From: Aradus depressus | Taxonomy: Eukaryota; Arthropoda; Insecta; Hemiptera; Aradidae | Length of the DNA stretch: 64,000 bases | Reading direction: 5' to 3' | Assembly: GCA_963662175.1 (NCBI GenBank) | Contig: OY759220.1 | Span: 45,294,136-45,358,135 of the forward strand | Shown here: in pieces, positions 23,336 to 34,721 of the stretch | Layout of the letters: the number at the start of each line of letters is the position of its first letter | Position numbering within the stretch: position 1 is the first letter of the stretch | Made by a program: the position numbers and the translations under genes | Notes under the pieces: model-generated | What the model saw: only the letters and a program-made list of their open reading frames with translations | Told to the model about the DNA's origin: nothing | Database searches by the model: none

Positions 23336-23780
23336 CTCTCAAAGACCTTTTGAGACCTCTAGCAGCTGGTCTAATATTCTACGTACAGATTATTCAATAT
23401 AACCTAACATTTTTCAGGTCACTTGCTATCTAGAATATATTCTTGATCTACACCGAATATTTTTAATCTGTTTTTCAGTATGAAATAGCCAGAAAAAAAA
23501 AAAAAAAAAAAAAAAAAAAACCACTTTAAAGTGTTGGTGTCACTTTGATACAATATTGTTGAGGATCAGCCCAGACGAATCAATGAAATAGCTGAGCACA
23601 AAAACATTACTATATTCAGACTAAATCTGTTGACAAATGGCGCTCTGCCAACCTCGTCTTATTTTAATACATTGTCCCAATTTTTTTTTTTTTTTTTTTC
23701 TGCATAAACTTCTCTTATGGCCAGAGCAAAACAGATTTTTTTAAACATAATTTTTTTTTCTTTTTTTTTTTTTTTTTTTT

Positions 23781-23807
23781 GCCGGGTGCTCCGGTTAATC
23801 ACCCGGC
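23781..23807 (-). other. 3'-terminal hairpin of the R1-clade LINE
   Basis: GCCGGGTG and CACCCGGC form an 8-bp GC-only stem around an 11-base loop, directly before the poly(A) tail. In some LINE families such 3' stems are recognised by the reverse transcriptase; that role is inferred here. Confidence 0.6.
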
Positions 23808-24063
23808 GCGTTTTTTTTCGTCGGGGAATGAGGATACATGACATGGTTATGCTAAATTTGTTTATTTATTTGTTGCTGTGGGTGTCTGGAGGCGACAGCC
23901 TCTGGTCCCTTGCGGGACAAACTGGCGCTCCCAGACCCCCTTGTGTTGCGGCTGCCAGATGGCGCCGAGAGAACTCAGGATCTTGGAGTGGGGGCTGCTA
24001 CTACATCGCGGTCGCCGGGGGTAGACATCGGGCCGCAGCCCGTCAATCGCCCCCGGCGCCGGG

Positions 24064-25615
24064 TCAAGCGGGCTTTTTCTGTTCCCGCCAGGAGGTGACA
24101 AACCGGCCGAACGCCGGATAGTTCGACTCCGTCATCAACTCCGGCAGGCTCAATCCCAGATATGATTCTGTCGCGCGGATCAACTCCACCCTAGACCTGT
24201 CGTACAGCGGGCAATCGAGGACCACGTGTTCTGCAGTCTCGATGCCGCCACACGAGCAGTTTGGGCTATCCTTCCTCTTGAAGAAGAAGAGTTTGGAGTT
24301 GAAGTCGCCGTGACCTGATAGTACCTGGGATGTCCAGTGATCGGGTTGTACCCAAGTGGAGCGCAGGCGGACCTGGACGTCGGGGATGTACGCGAATGTC
24401 GTTCGGCCATCGGAGGAGCGCGACGAGCTGTTGCCACTTGTTCATTATCCAGTCTTGGACCATGTCCCTGCAACGCTCTGGTCCGTTCTGTCTACGTAGC
24501 TCACCCTCCAGGGCGAGGCGCAAGGGCTCATCTATATCTGCTCTCAGGGGCAAATTGCGTCTACAGTAGTACGAGGCGACCGCCCCGTCCAAGACCAAGT
24601 CTATGGGCGGAGCTCCCGCCAGCACCTGTAGCGCTGCCGTGGAGACAGTACGATAGGCCTTTGTGACTCTCAGGAGGGCGGCTCTTTGGGCCTGTAGCAG
24701 TCTCGTTCTCTGCTGCTTGGTGGGGCGATACCACCACCCTGCAGCAGCGTACCGTGCTATAGCCTCGAATACCCCCGTGTAGATTGTTCTACACGCTGAG
24801 TAGTCGAGGCCCCATGTTGCGCGAGCTAGGCGGCTCAGAGCGTTGAAGGTGGCATTTGTCCTTTCCTTGATGGCAACAGCGTGGGGAGTCGCGATGAAGC
24901 CCGGACCCAGTCTCACACCTAGGTATGTGATCGCCTCCGGGAACTCAACGCGCATCCCCCGGATCCTCAAGGAGAAGGGGTGGCGGGCGTCGGTTTTCCC
25001 TCTCATCAGCAGGGCCATAGTCTTGCTTGGTGAGAGGGCCAGCTTGTTGGCGCAACACCAGCTGTCGACGAACTCGATGGCGGCTTGGGCTACGCGGGTC
25101 AGAGCTGCCCGGCTATCAGCGTGCACCGTGATTGCGAGATCGTCAACATAGGCAATAGCCTTATATTCACGACTCTCGAGCTCACGGAGCAGTCCATCAA
25201 AGAGTATGTTCCAGAGTGTTGGTCCTAGGACTGAGCCCTGGGGGCATCCTCTGGTGATGTTCACCGATGTGCTAGCATACAGCTCGCTCACAGTCGCAGA
25301 CCGGCCGTCAAGGAAGCTGGATATCAGCCCAAATATATTCCTAGGCGGTCCCATTGCACGCAGTCGCGTGAAGATGGCAGGCCACCAGGCGCAGTCGAAC
25401 GCCGCCGCGATGTTAAAGAAGATACAGAGGGCATATTTGCCTCTGGTCCCTTCGACATCCGACCTCATCGTTATCAACGCGTCCTCTGTTGACCTGCCCC
25501 TCAAGCAACCATACTGTCTAGGGGATACGAAGGCGTATACCTGGGTGCGGATTCTGTCGAGAACGAGTCCCTCCAGTATCTTCCCGAACAGAGACACCGG
25601 CACCGCTGGTAGCTT
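24064..25615 (-). pseudogene. R1-clade reverse transcriptase, truncated and frameshifted
   Basis: The frame runs from 25603 to 24266 with LFGKILEGLVLDRI, AFDCAWW, GCPQGSVLGP and the catalytic AYVDDLAI box, then the thumb region. From about 24420 the family-like continuation (TTFAYIPDVQVRLRSTW, then LSGHGDF, a CSCGG...H...CP zinc-like motif and a stop at 24064-24066) lies in another frame. A one-base shift therefore broke the gene near 24415-24430. The endonuclease and the first RT motifs are missing because of the 5' truncation. It is not expected to be functional. Confidence 0.88.
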
Positions 25616-25629
25616 TTAAATATAATCTA

Positions 25630-26359
25630 CAGTCAAAACCTTGTATACGTATATAACGACGAAATCCCGAGAAAAAGTTTGGTTCGCCATTACAAATTAC
25701 GTGTATAATATCCCTTATTACGACAGTGGGATATAACGACGACATCGGCTGTAGTAACGCTAGTTTAGAATTAAAAGTGGTCTATAACGACGGACTGAAT
25801 GTAAACAAAACATCAAGTTAGAGATAATTGGATACATAATTGTTTCGAGACCAATGAATTCAGTTCATAAAATTATAATAGACGGTTTTTTAACTTTATT
25901 TTCAATTTCCCTCAGTTGTTTATGTTTTCTAAAAGTGTCAACAATGACGTGTAAAAGAATATGTTTGTGAGTCAAATTCTACTTTATCAAGCGAATTCGG
26001 TGTTTCCCACTCAACAATTTCTATCGCGAGGGCCAATAAAGAAAAAAGAAAAATATAGTTTTGAGGAGGAATCTTTTTGTGAAAGAAAATTCGGAAGAGC
26101 CAACATACTGATTTAGACAATGCTTTGCTGCAATGGTTTAAGGTTCATCGAAAGAAAAATGTTCCTATTAACGGACCGATTTTACTTTATTTCCAACTCT
26201 TTAATGTAAATAATTACTATTTTTAAATAAATATAATATAATGTGTTGTTTTTATGAAATTGAGTTTTTTAAACCTTATTCCATTGTTTTGATCTTCCTC
26301 TGGTTATAACGACCAGATTTTCCTATCCCCTTGAAGGTCGTTATAGACGATTTTGACTG
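25630..26359 (+). mobile_element. pogo/Tigger-type DNA transposon relic, 730 bp
   Basis: Flanked by TA on both sides. The termini are CAGTCAAAACC...TATAACGACG on the left and CGTTATAGACGATTTTGACTG on the right. On plus near 26118-26190 the translation reads LDNALLQWFKVHRKKNVPI, the CENP-B/Tc5 helix-turn-helix of pogo-like transposases. The catalytic part is absent, so it is non-autonomous. Confidence 0.82.
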
Positions 26360-26361
26360 TA

Positions 26362-26825
26362 TTAAGGTTTGATTTAAAAAAAAATAGAAATAGACGAAGA
26401 GAATGATTAAATTCTAAATAAAATAATATGGAAATAGTAATTAGATATTTAATAATGAGGAGAGCGGCGATATATAAAACAATGGAGACGGAATGTGAGA
26501 GTGGAGAGAACGGGACGACAAGGAAGATCTGTTCCGGGAATCTCTGTGAGGATGGCAGTACGAGACAAGCTGAGATGAAGAAAAGTATGGGTACCAGCGT
26601 TGGGCCCCGACATGGATGTACCTCCAACTTCATCACCTTCTCAAGAATATAACCGCAAGAAGCAAATTCCATTTTTAAATAACCAATTATTAAGCTTTAA
26701 GGATAAATCAAATATTTGCAGAAAACTATTAAATCGAGGCTAGAGACAGACAATAAAGATACAATTTTATAATTTTTATATTTTTGGATAAAAATATAAG
26801 TTGTTGTTAAATATATAATTGTTAT
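26362..26825. other. No gene recognised between the Tigger relic and a SINE
   Basis: A moderately GC-rich segment (26430-26650) is open on both strands, but neither translation resembles a known family. Confidence 0.4.
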
Positions 26826-27171
26826 GAGGGCGCCGGTAGCTCAGTGGTAAGCGTGCTTGCCTTCTGAGCTCAAGGTCGTGGGTTCGAAACCCGACCGAGG
26901 CCCTTAGTTTATTTTATCTGGGAGGTAAAATAAGCTTAAGCATGCCGTCCTTCGGATGGGACGTTAAGCGATGGTTCCGAGCCTGTACGATGTCAGGTAC
27001 TCGCTAAAGACCCTTGCCCTAGGTGAATAAAAATTTAGGGTAAGCAAAATTTAGGACTCCCACAGTAGAATCGGGCTCATGTCCACCAGAGTGACAAAAG
27101 AGCGCTCTGGTAGTAGGCGATATGACCTCGTAGTTAAAGCCCGGGCATGAGTCATAAAACCTAACCTAACC
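26826..27171 (+). mobile_element. SINE-1, full length, 12-bp target duplication
   Basis: The best plus-strand copy: GAGGGCGCCGGTAGCTCAGT, the B box GGGTTCGAAACCC, and the tail CATAAAACCTAACCTAACC. TATAATTGTTAT flanks it on both sides (26814-26825 and 27172-27183). Confidence 0.93.
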
Positions 27172-27183
27172 TATAATTGTTAT

Positions 27184-28029
27184 TGTTGTTCTGGATATAA
27201 AGTGAAGAGTATAAATATTAAATGGTTTTTCAAACATGTATCATTGTCTTTTGTATAATAATTGCCTTTTACCTAACTCATCCATCAACAACGAAGCCTG
27301 ATGCCCTGTTAGTATATAAAAATTACGTAATAGATGGTAGTTGGAAAATATAATTTGTTATATAACCCGAACAGGGCTTGCAAAAAGTAAAGTTAATTTA
27401 GGTAAATTACGTAATATTATAATACCAAAAAGCATTTTATTACAATATATTTAAATCAAGTACTAAGGACTTCAAATATTAAACTGGGGAAAATCTTGTT
27501 AAATGGATATAATGGTGCGCCAGTATAAGGAAACAGTTACAGTTATCTGACAGAAGGATATGAGATTTCTTATCTTCTTTTCCTCTGGAGAAAGAGGAAT
27601 CAATTTGAACTGGTTAACAATTCCTAGTGAAGAGTTGTTTTAATGTATCTAGTCTAGTCTAGTTGGATGTGAAAGTAGGAGAGTTGGACGGTTACAGGCA
27701 GTGTCTCTATTGGATGTAGACCAACCAAGAAGGGAACCCGACCGGATGTACAGGGGACATGGAAAGTCTGTCTCTTTGTCGGTTTACTTTCCCAAGGGGG
27801 CATAGGTACGGGGATGATATTCTCTAAAAAGTCAAATCCAAAAAGCGGTACCTAGCGAAATTAAATACCCACTAAATTGTGTTCAATGGTTTTTTTTTTT
27901 AACAAAAAATTTACAAATATTAATTCAAAATTGAAGATATTTAACAAAATTAAGAAAATAATTAAATCTGGAGCTGTTATGTTAGAGAATTTTTATTGGT
28001 AATTATGTCCCTGTTTATCATGTTTGATA
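27184..28029. other. No feature recognised
   Basis: AT-rich, no supported ORF or repeat. Confidence 0.5.
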
Positions 28030-28424
28030 TCATATATATAAAGCTGAAAATGTCTGTGCGTTGTACCGCTATAACTCACGAACGGCTTGATGGATTTGAT
28101 TAATTTTTTTTTTAATTTGTTCGTCATCGTCTGTGGAAGGTTATAGGCGTATTAGTACCTCAATATCTGGTCCATCCCAGCATCCACCCACGCAATCTTT
28201 GTAACTCAAAAACCACTGCAATGATTAATGAGGAATCTTTTTGAATAAATTAGTTTTAGCTCCAAAGCTAGCGTTACTACAGTTGAAGGACTATAAGCCT
28301 TATTCCTTATGAATAATTGAAAATTATAACATCATGAATGTACTGTCGAGGAACTGAATAGCCTTATAGGAGATATTGGGAGAAAAGTCAAAGTTCCCCG
28401 GGCAACGCCGGGTATTGCTGCTAG
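28030..28424 (+). mobile_element. Non-autonomous Helitron, 395 bp
   Basis: TCATATATATAAAGC start after A and CCCGGGCAACGCCGGG hairpin with CTAG end before T. It is closely similar to 3322-3716 and the same length, with a few substitutions (GGTATTGCTG before CTAG). Confidence 0.88.
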
Positions 28425-29199
28425 TTTTTTATATTTTGTTGTACGTTAAAGAAAAAATTGTTGTAATATAGGTACGTTAAAAAAAAAATTGTTGTAATAT
28501 AGGAAACCTATATATCGTCGGTCTAAACAACTTTACAGGAGAGACAAACAACTGAAAAAGAAAATATTCTTTATAGGAAACCTCAATTTTTTCGAGATAT
28601 GTATTAAGTGAGATGCATATGCATGCCAGGAACTGTTTTTAAGCTAGTTTGCAAATCCAAGTAAAGAATTAACGTATTTGCGAGGTTTTACCAGAATTTC
28701 GTTCCTATTTCTTTTGCAAGGTACGGTTCTTCAAACCGTATTTCATTGTTTTTTCGTTTTATGTCGTATACGAGGTCTCACTAGATCAAAAGAGTTTTTT
28801 TTTTTTTTTTTTTTTTTTTTGTAAAAAAAAACTATTTTCGGAAAAATGTTGCTTACGAGGTATCACATTTAGGCCGATGATATTGTGGTAGAGAAAGGAT
28901 ATCTTTGATTAGAGAGAGACCCGTTGTAACTTTAACTTCAATAGTAGCCTTCTTAATCTCTGCAAAGTTTGTTTACTGTTTATACATCAGTTGACGTTTC
29001 GCCTATTTGGATATTTTCATTATAAACAAGAATTTATGAATTTGAGATAGCTAGCCAAAGTACAACTACAAAATATTATTGATAAGTCTTATCTTATTTA
29101 AACATTTGTCAGCAATATTTGTAGTTATAATATGGTTATTGTGACTCATGTGTGACCAATATGTTGAGATATAGGAATACTTACCCGGCTTTGTAAGAG
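28425..29199. other. No gene seen; short tandem duplication
   Basis: About 28440-28505 contains two copies of a roughly 34-bp unit ending AAAATTGTTGTAATATAGG. A long T run is at 28795-28820. Confidence 0.55.
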
Positions 29200-29600
29200 C
29201 CGAATAAGGTGGAACTATATATTTAGTAATTTATTGTTCAGAATTAAAAATAATGCCAGGTCGCTACTGAGTTTGGAGAGCCTAAGGTCACAGACGTGAT
29301 AAGACTGGTGGGTCTTCGATGGGCAGGCCATGTGCAGAGGATGCAGGAGGCCGAAACCCCACAAAGACTGATGCTAGTGATCCTGGAGGGAAACGGAGGA
29401 CAAGGAAGACCCAGGAAGAGATGGATGGACGCAAGGAACCTTCGGATGCAAAACTGGAGAACGCTTGCCCTGGAAAGGAATCTTTGGGAGAAGTCTCTGG
29501 AGGAGGCCAAGGCTCGAATGGACCTGTAGCGCCGAGGATGGTTATTTAGTAAGGCCCTTATGACCCCAATAGTTTCCAAGGAGCAAGTGGACTGTATTTT
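29200..29600 (+). pseudogene. LINE fragment, RT C-terminal end
   Basis: On plus, 29293-29529 reads IRLVGLRWAGHVQRMQEAET, then GRPRKRWMDARN and NLWEKSLEEAKARMDL, the well-known C-terminal signature of a common insect LINE polyprotein. The same signature occurs at 56393-56714. Everything upstream is missing. Confidence 0.8.
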
Positions 29601-29861
29601 AGGGGGTGAATGAATATTTAATAAGGGAGGGAAATGGTAGTAAGATAGAATAACGTAACTTAGCTATTGTCTTGAAAGAAAACCGTTGCGGCACAGAATT
29701 CTTACATTCCACACTGTACAGTCATATGCCGGACATCTGCATTGTCGACCCATCTTCGACGGATCCAAGGCTTACTCGGGTCTCGTGTACTTGATACAGT
29801 CATGGAGAAGCGCTCCAATGTCGACACAGAGCGATGCTAAGTCCACAGACGGACTATATTA

Positions 29862-29955
29862 GGTCTCTTCCACACTACCAGAGCGCTCTTTCGTCACTCT
29901 GGTGGACAAGAGCCCGAAACTGCTATTGGAAACCTAAATTTTGCCTACCCAACTT
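29862..29955 (-). mobile_element. SINE-1, fragment just upstream of SNRK
   Basis: ACTACCAGAGCGCTCTTTCG, TCACTCTGGTGGACAAGAGC: the 3' part of SINE-1 on minus, about 200 bp before the first coding exon. Confidence 0.8.
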
Positions 29956-30157
29956 GGCAACAACTTGGCGAGAACACTAGGATTCCGTTAAGCATTTTTG
30001 GGGTAGAGAACCCTAAAAACACTTTCATAGATAGATGCCCAACACTATGAGGTAGGGGAGGTGTGCGGCCTCATCTGCCAACTTACAATGAATTAACTAT
30101 ATTTCTCGTTGTTCTTTTATTCTAATGATTTTCTTCCCCTTTTCTGTGGTGTTTCAG

Positions 30158-30215
30158 AGGCTGAGGAGGGAGGTGGGGAAGGACGGACGGACAGAGGAAG
30201 AGCCGGGAGTGCCAA
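30158..30215 (+). other. SNRK: SNRK 5'UTR segment at the start of the first coding exon
   Basis: A pyrimidine tract and TTTCAG ending at 30157 form a good splice acceptor, and an in-frame TGA lies at 30162-30164 before the ATG at 30216. The first coding exon therefore probably begins with about 58 nt of untranslated leader spliced from a noncoding exon further upstream. That exon could not be placed. Confidence 0.6.
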
Positions 30216-30452
30216 ATGCAGAAGTGGAGCGGGGGTGGGACGGGGGCGGGTCCTCTGCTGACTGGAGCTGGGAGTGTGGGTGGCTACGATGGGAAGATAG
30301 CCGGCTTGTACGACCTGGAGGCCACCCTGGGACGGGGACACTTTGCAGTGGTCAAACTGGCCAGACATGTCTTCACCGGAGAGAAGGTTGCTGTCAAAGT
30401 CATCGATAAGTCCAAGCTGGACCCTGTCTCCAAGCAACATCTCTTCCAGGAG
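30216..30452 (+). CDS. SNRK: SNRK coding exon 1 (residues 1-79)
   Basis: A Gly/Ser-rich leader of about 23 residues is followed by [11 protein letters not shown], the Gly loop and the catalytic lysine K61. It ends with FQE and the donor GTAACA at 30453, phase 0. The ATG context is GCCAAATGC. Confidence 0.95.
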
Positions 30453-33400
30453 GTAACATACAACACTAATATATTTTTGTATTTATTAATTTTAAAAAAG
30501 TGGTCAGTGAATCACCGGCAGCTTGAATTATTTGCTCTCCCTCCAAACCCTCTGACCAATTTGGCTGAAGATCCATATCTTGTTGGTGGACATATCAATG
30601 CGCATTCATTACATTGGCTGTTTCAGGTTTTTGATTTGAGCCCCCCCTCCTCCGATCTCTTCAATTCCTTATGGAGGGGGCGGGGACCAATAGGGCTCGT
30701 CCTTGTTCAATCGATATAATTGATATTTCGACTTGAAAATTAAAAATTGAAATGAAAATAAATAATGAAGGGAGTCGCTGTTAGCTCCTTTTGTCACCCT
30801 GTATATATGCCATAAGGATTTGAGGTGGATTATTGGACTCATCTGTCATCACTCACTTCCTTAACCGCCCGTCTCTTATCTTTCGTTGCACCTGTTCTGA
30901 TAAACTTTATCTTCTGGTGATGGCATCTGGCATTTTCGCCTGATATGCAATTTTTTTTGCTATCGTCATATCATTCAATTGTTGATGCTATACTATTCCA
31001 CAACAGGACTAATCTCAAAGAATGTCGATGTTACGGAAATGCGTAACGGAAGTAATGTTAATATTTGTCTTCTATCATTTAAACTAGGGGCTCTGTGCTT
31101 GCTTGCTTCGCTCGCAACCTCGCCGGTAGGCTCCCCCCCCCCGGGTCCCCCGAATCACTTTTGTATATTCTAAAGAAATTTTTTAAAAAATAGACAGATA
31201 TTTTAAATTGAAAGGAAACACTCCGGAAAGGGACCTTTTCACCCTTAAACTGAAGCAGGCAGCATATGGTGAGGCAGACACAGAATTAATGAAAAACGGA
31301 TAGACAGTACAGTCATGCTGGAAAGCACACATACAGCCTTGCGATCATTGTAACGATGGATGCCGGATCGAGAGGACGAAGAGAGGTTTGTTGCGTGCTG
31401 CGTAATAGACCCGACCAGAGCCAATCCACCTGTCACGTAGGACGTGAAACGCTGACGTACAACGCAATGCGCTCTGTAGGAAAACAAACCCATTACTCCC
31501 TTTGTGTTGGGTCCACTACGCATTACGTTGGAAGTATTGCGCACTACGCAGCGCAAAACAAATGCAGCTAGGAAAACGCGCCTTAAGCCAAGCACTCTGA
31601 AATATGGCTACCAATGCCTTCTGCCTACACCAGCAAGCCTGGAATATTCGCCCATGATTATAGCTACGTTGCTGAAGGATGTTATTCTAAAGCTATTAAT
31701 GCCTCGACCTCTGGTTGATGTCCAAGTGACTACTCTAATGTTGAAAGCCGTCAACTTCTGACCTGGAGGTTAAGCTTGTGCCCATACCTATGTCTTCTTG
31801 CGGGGACTTTGAAGGATGGTGTACCAGGTACCTTCCTCGTTATTTGCAGCTCCGCTACTCGTGGCCCTGTAGATTAATTATACTAGTGAAAACAGCGCTA
31901 AGACTCCCTAGAAAATAGTTAAAGGTTACTTAATTTTCACTTTGATTTCGAGGCCACTCCCTATTCAGATGGCGCGGCATGGAATATAGTCAGGGTAGGA
32001 TTGAGAGGAGAGATCTAGTGCAATCGGATTAGGTTGAGTGAAAATTTATTGTAGAAGGTTAAGAATCGGGATTGGATTAACTCCTGGAATGTTGAGATGT
32101 TTAGGTCTTCGTGGATTCCTTCATTGGTTACATAGAAGGGAGAGGATCACTTAATATTGATGAAGGAATTCAGATTGGAAAGCTTGGATGCGGTTTATAT
32201 TGGATTGTTTGGCTGTAGCTCATAATGCGAGGCCATGTGTCCATATTGGGCGTATTATAGTCTTGTCAACTGTCATTTTGTTGGCAGAAGACATTTTTGA
32301 TTTTGGTCCAAGTTGTAATAAATAAAAAAAATGTTTTTAACAAAAATAATGAGAGACGTTTGCTGAGGAGTGGATGTGGAGGGGGTAATGGCAATAAGGA
32401 GGTTTTGTGAATGAATTTAATATAATGCCTTTATATACCACAATAAAGTATTGTAGATTGGAGGGGCTGGTTTTGTATCCCCTCGCTAGCATAGGTCCAT
32501 ATAAGAGCCCCTCTCATTAGCGTATGTTCTTAATGTGTTAGGATATGTAGGCTGGTGTCCTCCAACTCTGTGTTAGGATATGTAGTCTGGTGTCCTCCAA
32601 CTCTGTGTTAGGATATGTAGTCTGGTGTCCTCCAACTCTGTATTAGGATATGTAGTCTGGTGCCTCCATCTCTTCACATTTTCTGCAGAATGGATCAGGA
32701 ACATGACCCATTGTAAAGAGGACACAAATAATGAATAAATAAGTAATATAATGAAATATATTCATGTAATTTTCCTATAGGACTGTCAATGGGCTTTGGA
32801 TAGTTCGTTTCATTAGATACACTAAAATTGGAGTTGCCTGTAGAAAAAATTGTTTAAGTTAGTTAGGTTAGGTTTTATGACTCATGCCCGGGCTTTAACA
32901 ACGAGGTCATATCGCCTACTACCAGAGCGCTCTTCCGTCACTCTGGTGGACATGAGCCCGACTCTACTGTGGGAGTCCTAAATTTTGCCAACCCTAAATT
33001 TTTATTCATCTAGGGTAGGGGTCTTTAACGAGTACCTGACATCGTACAGGCTCGGGACCATCGCTTAACGTCCCATCCGAAGGACGGCGTGCTTAAGTTT
33101 ATTTTACCTCCCAGATAAAATAAACTAACCCACGACCTTGAGCTCAGAAGTCAAGCACGCATACCACTGAGCTACCGGCGCCCTCATTATTACTTATATA
33201 TTTTTTTAAATTTCAAACAAAGAGTTAGTAAAAATATTCAGGAACAGCCCCCCCCCCCACCCCAATTTTATTAATAAAGATTTATTTATGTTCTTGTTTT
33301 CTCTATTTTCACCGCTGGACACGTAATTAAGTCAAATAGTCCAAGAATATTAGAGAGCTCAGAAAATGAATAGAATGAAATTATAATAAAGTATTGTTCT

Positions 33401-34668
33401 GGTTTAACTTGTACTCCCAACTCGGGCAGAAAGGCCAACATCTCTGGTGTGGCTATCCTTTCCTAGATACAAATTGTTTAAGAAATAGTGTTATAGGTAT
33501 GGTTGCCAAGACAACGGTGGGATTTTATTTTATTTTTTAACTAATCATTGAACTAATATAACCAAAATCGTAAGAAACCTTCCATCTTCAAGATATAAAC
33601 AAACACAAAATTTCTTAGAACCATTTTAACAAAAACTTAATTTTTTTTTTACTCCTCCACCTGTACATAGTATAGGGGAAGTTATGTATTCGGTAAAAAG
33701 TTTGATAGTATTATAATTCTGAAGTCTCTGAAGATACCTATAGATTTTTCTCCAAATCTGTTGATTGGTTTCACAGAGGGAGAGCGAAAACGCTCCTCCT
33801 CTGGTCTAAACAATGAGGAACATGGCCATTTAACGTTACAAAATGTTATTCACACATTTAACATGTTAATGTCTAAAGTAAACCTTTATGTTAACATTAC
33901 CAACTATAATTAATGGTCACCTTGGCAGAGACCTTTAACAAATACTCGACCTATTATTCATTACTCCTCAAAACTAACATCTCCCGCTCTGCTCCTTCCT
34001 ATTACATTAAAAACAAAGTTTCAATATCGAGGTCCTATTGTGTCAGACCTATCCAAAGCCGTTTACGCGTACATTACATGTTTATGTAAAAAATAATAAT
34101 TAAATTTGAATATTTTATTTTTTTTTAATATAAAAAGTATGTTTCTTTTGTTTTTCTTTGGTTAATTAAGAAAAAAAAATTTTTTAATGAATTTTATTGT
34201 GAAAAACATGGAGATTCATTCGATAATTAAGAAATATTTGTTTAAATAATTATTAGCAATATTTTTAGCAATATGTTAGTTAATTAGTTATTATGACCCA
34301 TGCCCGGGCTTTAACTACGAGGTCATATCGCCTACTACGCAAGAACTTCCCAAAACATCGTTGGGATAAAAACACTTCCGAAGAGTTTTTTTTTTGAAAA
34401 ATAGTTATCTTAATTTTTATTAAATTGAAAAATGTGTCTACTTATTATAAACGTGCATGTATTAATTTTGTTTATGTACTCATATATTTTTAAGTATTTA
34501 TTTGTTCAGTTTTTATTAACTTCATTTTACTTTTTTTAATAGTTTTGTTATTACTACTAATCATAGGTGTGTTCGACTCAAGTAGTTATAAATCTAATAT
34601 ATAAGCTATCTTAATGTATACATTCTTTTGACGTATCCTATTACCTTGTATTGGTTTAACGGAAATAA

Positions 34669-34721
<53 letters not shown>

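Larger units (their letters stand above)
23781..25617 (-). mobile_element. R1-clade non-LTR retrotransposon, 5'-truncated
   Basis: A GC-rich block in AT-rich DNA, read on the minus strand. It starts abruptly inside the reverse transcriptase near 25615 and has a 3'UTR, a terminal hairpin (23781-23807) and a poly(A) tail (T-run at 23761-23780 on plus). The 5' truncation is typical of target-primed reverse transcription. It abuts the Tigger relic that begins at 25630. Confidence 0.9.

Noticed and set aside
24330..25619. Several plus-strand open frames in the GC-rich block
   Set aside because: They are antisense shadows of the minus-strand R1-clade reverse transcriptase; GC-rich codons leave few stops.
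26428..26672. Possible small gene on either strand
   Set aside because: Both strands are open, neither translation is recognisable, and there are no splice or promoter cues. Left as unannotated sequence.
26826..26895. Functional tRNA gene
   Set aside because: The tRNA-like head with A and B boxes continues into a constant non-tRNA body and occurs in many copies. It is the 5' end of a SINE.
30125..30440. Alternative frames over the first SNRK exon on both strands
   Set aside because: Only the frame from 30216 encodes the kinase Gly loop and joins in phase to exon 2.
31245..31761. Open frames in the GC-richer part of intron 1, considered as an alternative exon
   Set aside because: No similarity to the SNRK tail or kinase and no paired splice sites in a consistent phase.
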